Positions 62,882-64,000 of a stretch of DNA of 64,000 nt are shown here, piece by piece (within the stretch, counting starts at the first letter, position 1; each line of letters opens with the position of its first letter). The translations under genes were made by a program, and so were the position numbers. The stretch is from the NCBI RefSeq assembly GCF_020623625.1, contig NC_060200.1, positions 434,001-498,000 of the forward strand, in the 5' to 3' direction. The stretch is from Saccharomycodes ludwigii. Its lineage: Eukaryota > Ascomycota > Saccharomycetes > Saccharomycodales > Saccharomycodaceae. The notes beneath the pieces are model-generated. The model was not told the DNA's origin. It did not search any database and saw only the letters and a program-made list of their open reading frames with translations.

Positions 62882-64000
62882 CTAATTCGGCACTAATTAA
62901 ATCTTTCGCCAATAACAACAACAATACGGACTTTAGCAGTAAAAAGTCTTTTTCCCCAGCCACTGTGGGTTCTCCGTTATCTAGAACTACCACTATTAAC
63001 GATTCTTTGTGCTCAAATAATACTTCGGTAACTGACCTAAATTCAACTAATAGCACTGGTAATAATATGGATAATCAAAAACTGGATACGTTTTCAAGAT
63101 TAAGTACTGAGTTTAGTAGCATTACTATCGACTCCAATAATAGTAGTTCTTTATCTCGCCCATTTACTTCAACCACTGGTCCGACTAGCACTCGTGATAT
63201 GGGTACTGCAAATAGCAAATTATATTCTGCTGAATTTTTTGATGACAAATACAAGTGGCAAAATGACACTTCATGGTTTATGGATAATTGGGTTGAGTTT
63301 TTAGAACATGATTTGAACTTAAATTCTGACTTTAGAACTAGCCGTGCTGGCGGCGCCAGTACTGATAATAACATTGATAATAATGATATAGGATCAGATT
63401 TTTCTCAACCACCGAAACCGAAAACACATCATTCTTTACATAAGGCGAGTTCCACCAGTAGTTTATCTAGGAATTTTGGTAAGTCGTTGAAACTGTCCCT
63501 ATCTAATACCTCCCTTAACAGTAACGTTAGTAATACCGGTAACACCAATGGTAATAAAGGTACACGAGTTGATCGTACTCATCGTAACACCAACAAGACG
63601 ACCAAATTAAAGAATTTTTTTTCTAGAATTAAAGTTAAGACAGAAGATATTTCGGATTCCAAATTTTTGCAGGATAATAAAGATTTAATGATCCAGGACT
63701 TACGTCACCAGAATTGGAAACTTGTTAACTTGATTGTTAGTGAAGGTAGAGTATATATATTCATATTTGATAGAATGCTAAAAAATGAAACCGGATTGAA
63801 TAGTTTGAGTTTTGCCAAGAAATTCTGTTCAACTTATGAAGTTTATAATCTTTTTGGCACTGAATCCAAGTTGGTTGAAGACAATATGGTTATTTCAAAT
63901 GATTCTTTGGATATAGATGATGATAAAAAGAAATGGGTCTTTACAATCACTTTCCCATCTTATGATTCCAATTCAACTGCTAAAACAACATTTCATTTAC
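62875..64000 (+). CDS. YEL1: YEL1, 3' part: PH-region half in another frame, cut by the window edge
   Basis: A continuous frame, shifted back by one base relative to the 5' part, runs from within the A10 tract (first ATG at 62875) to base 64000 with no stop. It begins MLTNSALIKSF, is Ser/Asn-rich with a WFMDNWVEFLEHDL segment, and then enters a beta-rich part (NWKLVNLIVSEGRVYIFIFD) that fits the PH domain following Sec7 in Yel1. Both halves join at the homopolymer, so a single gene is likely. A missing A in the assembled tract, slippage at A10 in vivo, or a real inactivating change are all possible. Confidence 0.7.
   Translation, partial: MLTNSALIKSFANNNNNTDFSSKKSFSPATVGSPLSRTTTINDSLCSNNTSVTDLNSTNSTGNNMDNQKLDTFSRLSTEFSSITIDSNNSSSLSRPFTSTTGPTSTRDMGTANSKLYSAEFFDDKYKWQNDTSWFMDNWVEFLEHDLNLNSDFRTSRAGGASTDNNIDNNDIGSDFSQPPKPKTHHSLHKASSTSSLSRNFGKSLKLSLSNTSLNSNVSNTGNTNGNKGTRVDRTHRNTNKTTKLKNFFSRIKVKTEDISDSKFLQDNKDLMIQDLRHQNWKLVNLIVSEGRVYIFIFDRMLKNETGLNSLSFAKKFCSTYEVYNLFGTESKLVEDNMVISNDSLDIDDDKKKWVFTITFPSYDSNSTAKTTFHL

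Noticed and set aside
1-64000. LTR retrotransposons, other virus-like elements or DNA transposons
   Set aside because: No polymerase, integrase, transposase or capsid-like reading frame and no paired long terminal repeats were seen; the only large repeats are inside the adhesin genes.

Overview
The window is nuclear DNA from an ascomycete budding yeast. It is very AT-rich, full of poly(A)/poly(T) tracts, and nearly intron-free, and its genes are orthologues of Saccharomyces cerevisiae genes. The right half (about 30.4-64.0 kb) holds, in order, RPS8, DPH3/KTI11, AST1/2, UBC6, PRS2/4, UBP9/13, GRE3, DXO1, SEF1, PRX1, a kinesin-5 (KIP1/CIN8), SKT5/CHS4, RAD51 and YEL1. As I recall the S. cerevisiae map, these genes are split there between two sister regions on chromosomes II (YBL0xx) and V (YER09x-10x). 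Here they are interleaved in one region, as expected of a lineage that did not undergo the whole-genome duplication. A Saccharomycodes-like or other pre-duplication yeast is my best guess (inference from gene order and base composition, not proven).

Left region (0-30.4 kb). AAR2, the left neighbour of RPS8 in the ancestral order, lies at 205-1521. About 29 kb of extra DNA separates it from RPS8. This DNA carries two giant FLO11-type adhesin genes pointing outward (2753-9478 on minus, 22745-30040 on plus). Between them lie two paralogous plus-strand genes of unknown function (12612-14120 and 17573-18724), with gene-free stretches of about 2.9-4 kb around them. Adhesin A has five Flo11 domains, four of them nearly identical at DNA level, joined by 39-bp minisatellites. 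Adhesin B has two Flo11 domains followed by a roughly 5-kb array of 210-bp repeats. Both have a signal peptide and a GPI-type tail. The two unknown genes share well-conserved N-terminal halves with a faint resemblance to Pho80/Pcl cyclins. Both have coding-like sequence beyond their stop codons, as if their 3' parts are decaying or misread.

Right region (30.4-64 kb). This is a compact housekeeping block: a ribosomal protein, diphthamide/tRNA modification, ER ubiquitin conjugation, PRPP synthesis, a deubiquitinase, an NADPH aldose reductase, RNA cap quality control, a zinc-cluster regulator, a mitochondrial peroxiredoxin, a mitotic kinesin, a chitin synthase activator, the recombinase and an Arf exchange factor. 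GRE3 and DXO1 look like insertions relative to the S. cerevisiae order. A small broken gene relic lies between DXO1 and SEF1. YEL1 runs off the right edge and its frame is interrupted at a run of ten A.

No tRNA, rRNA, CRISPR array, transposon or virus-like element was recognised. The most notable material is the adhesin island with its homogenised Flo11 modules and the accompanying unknown paralogue pair.
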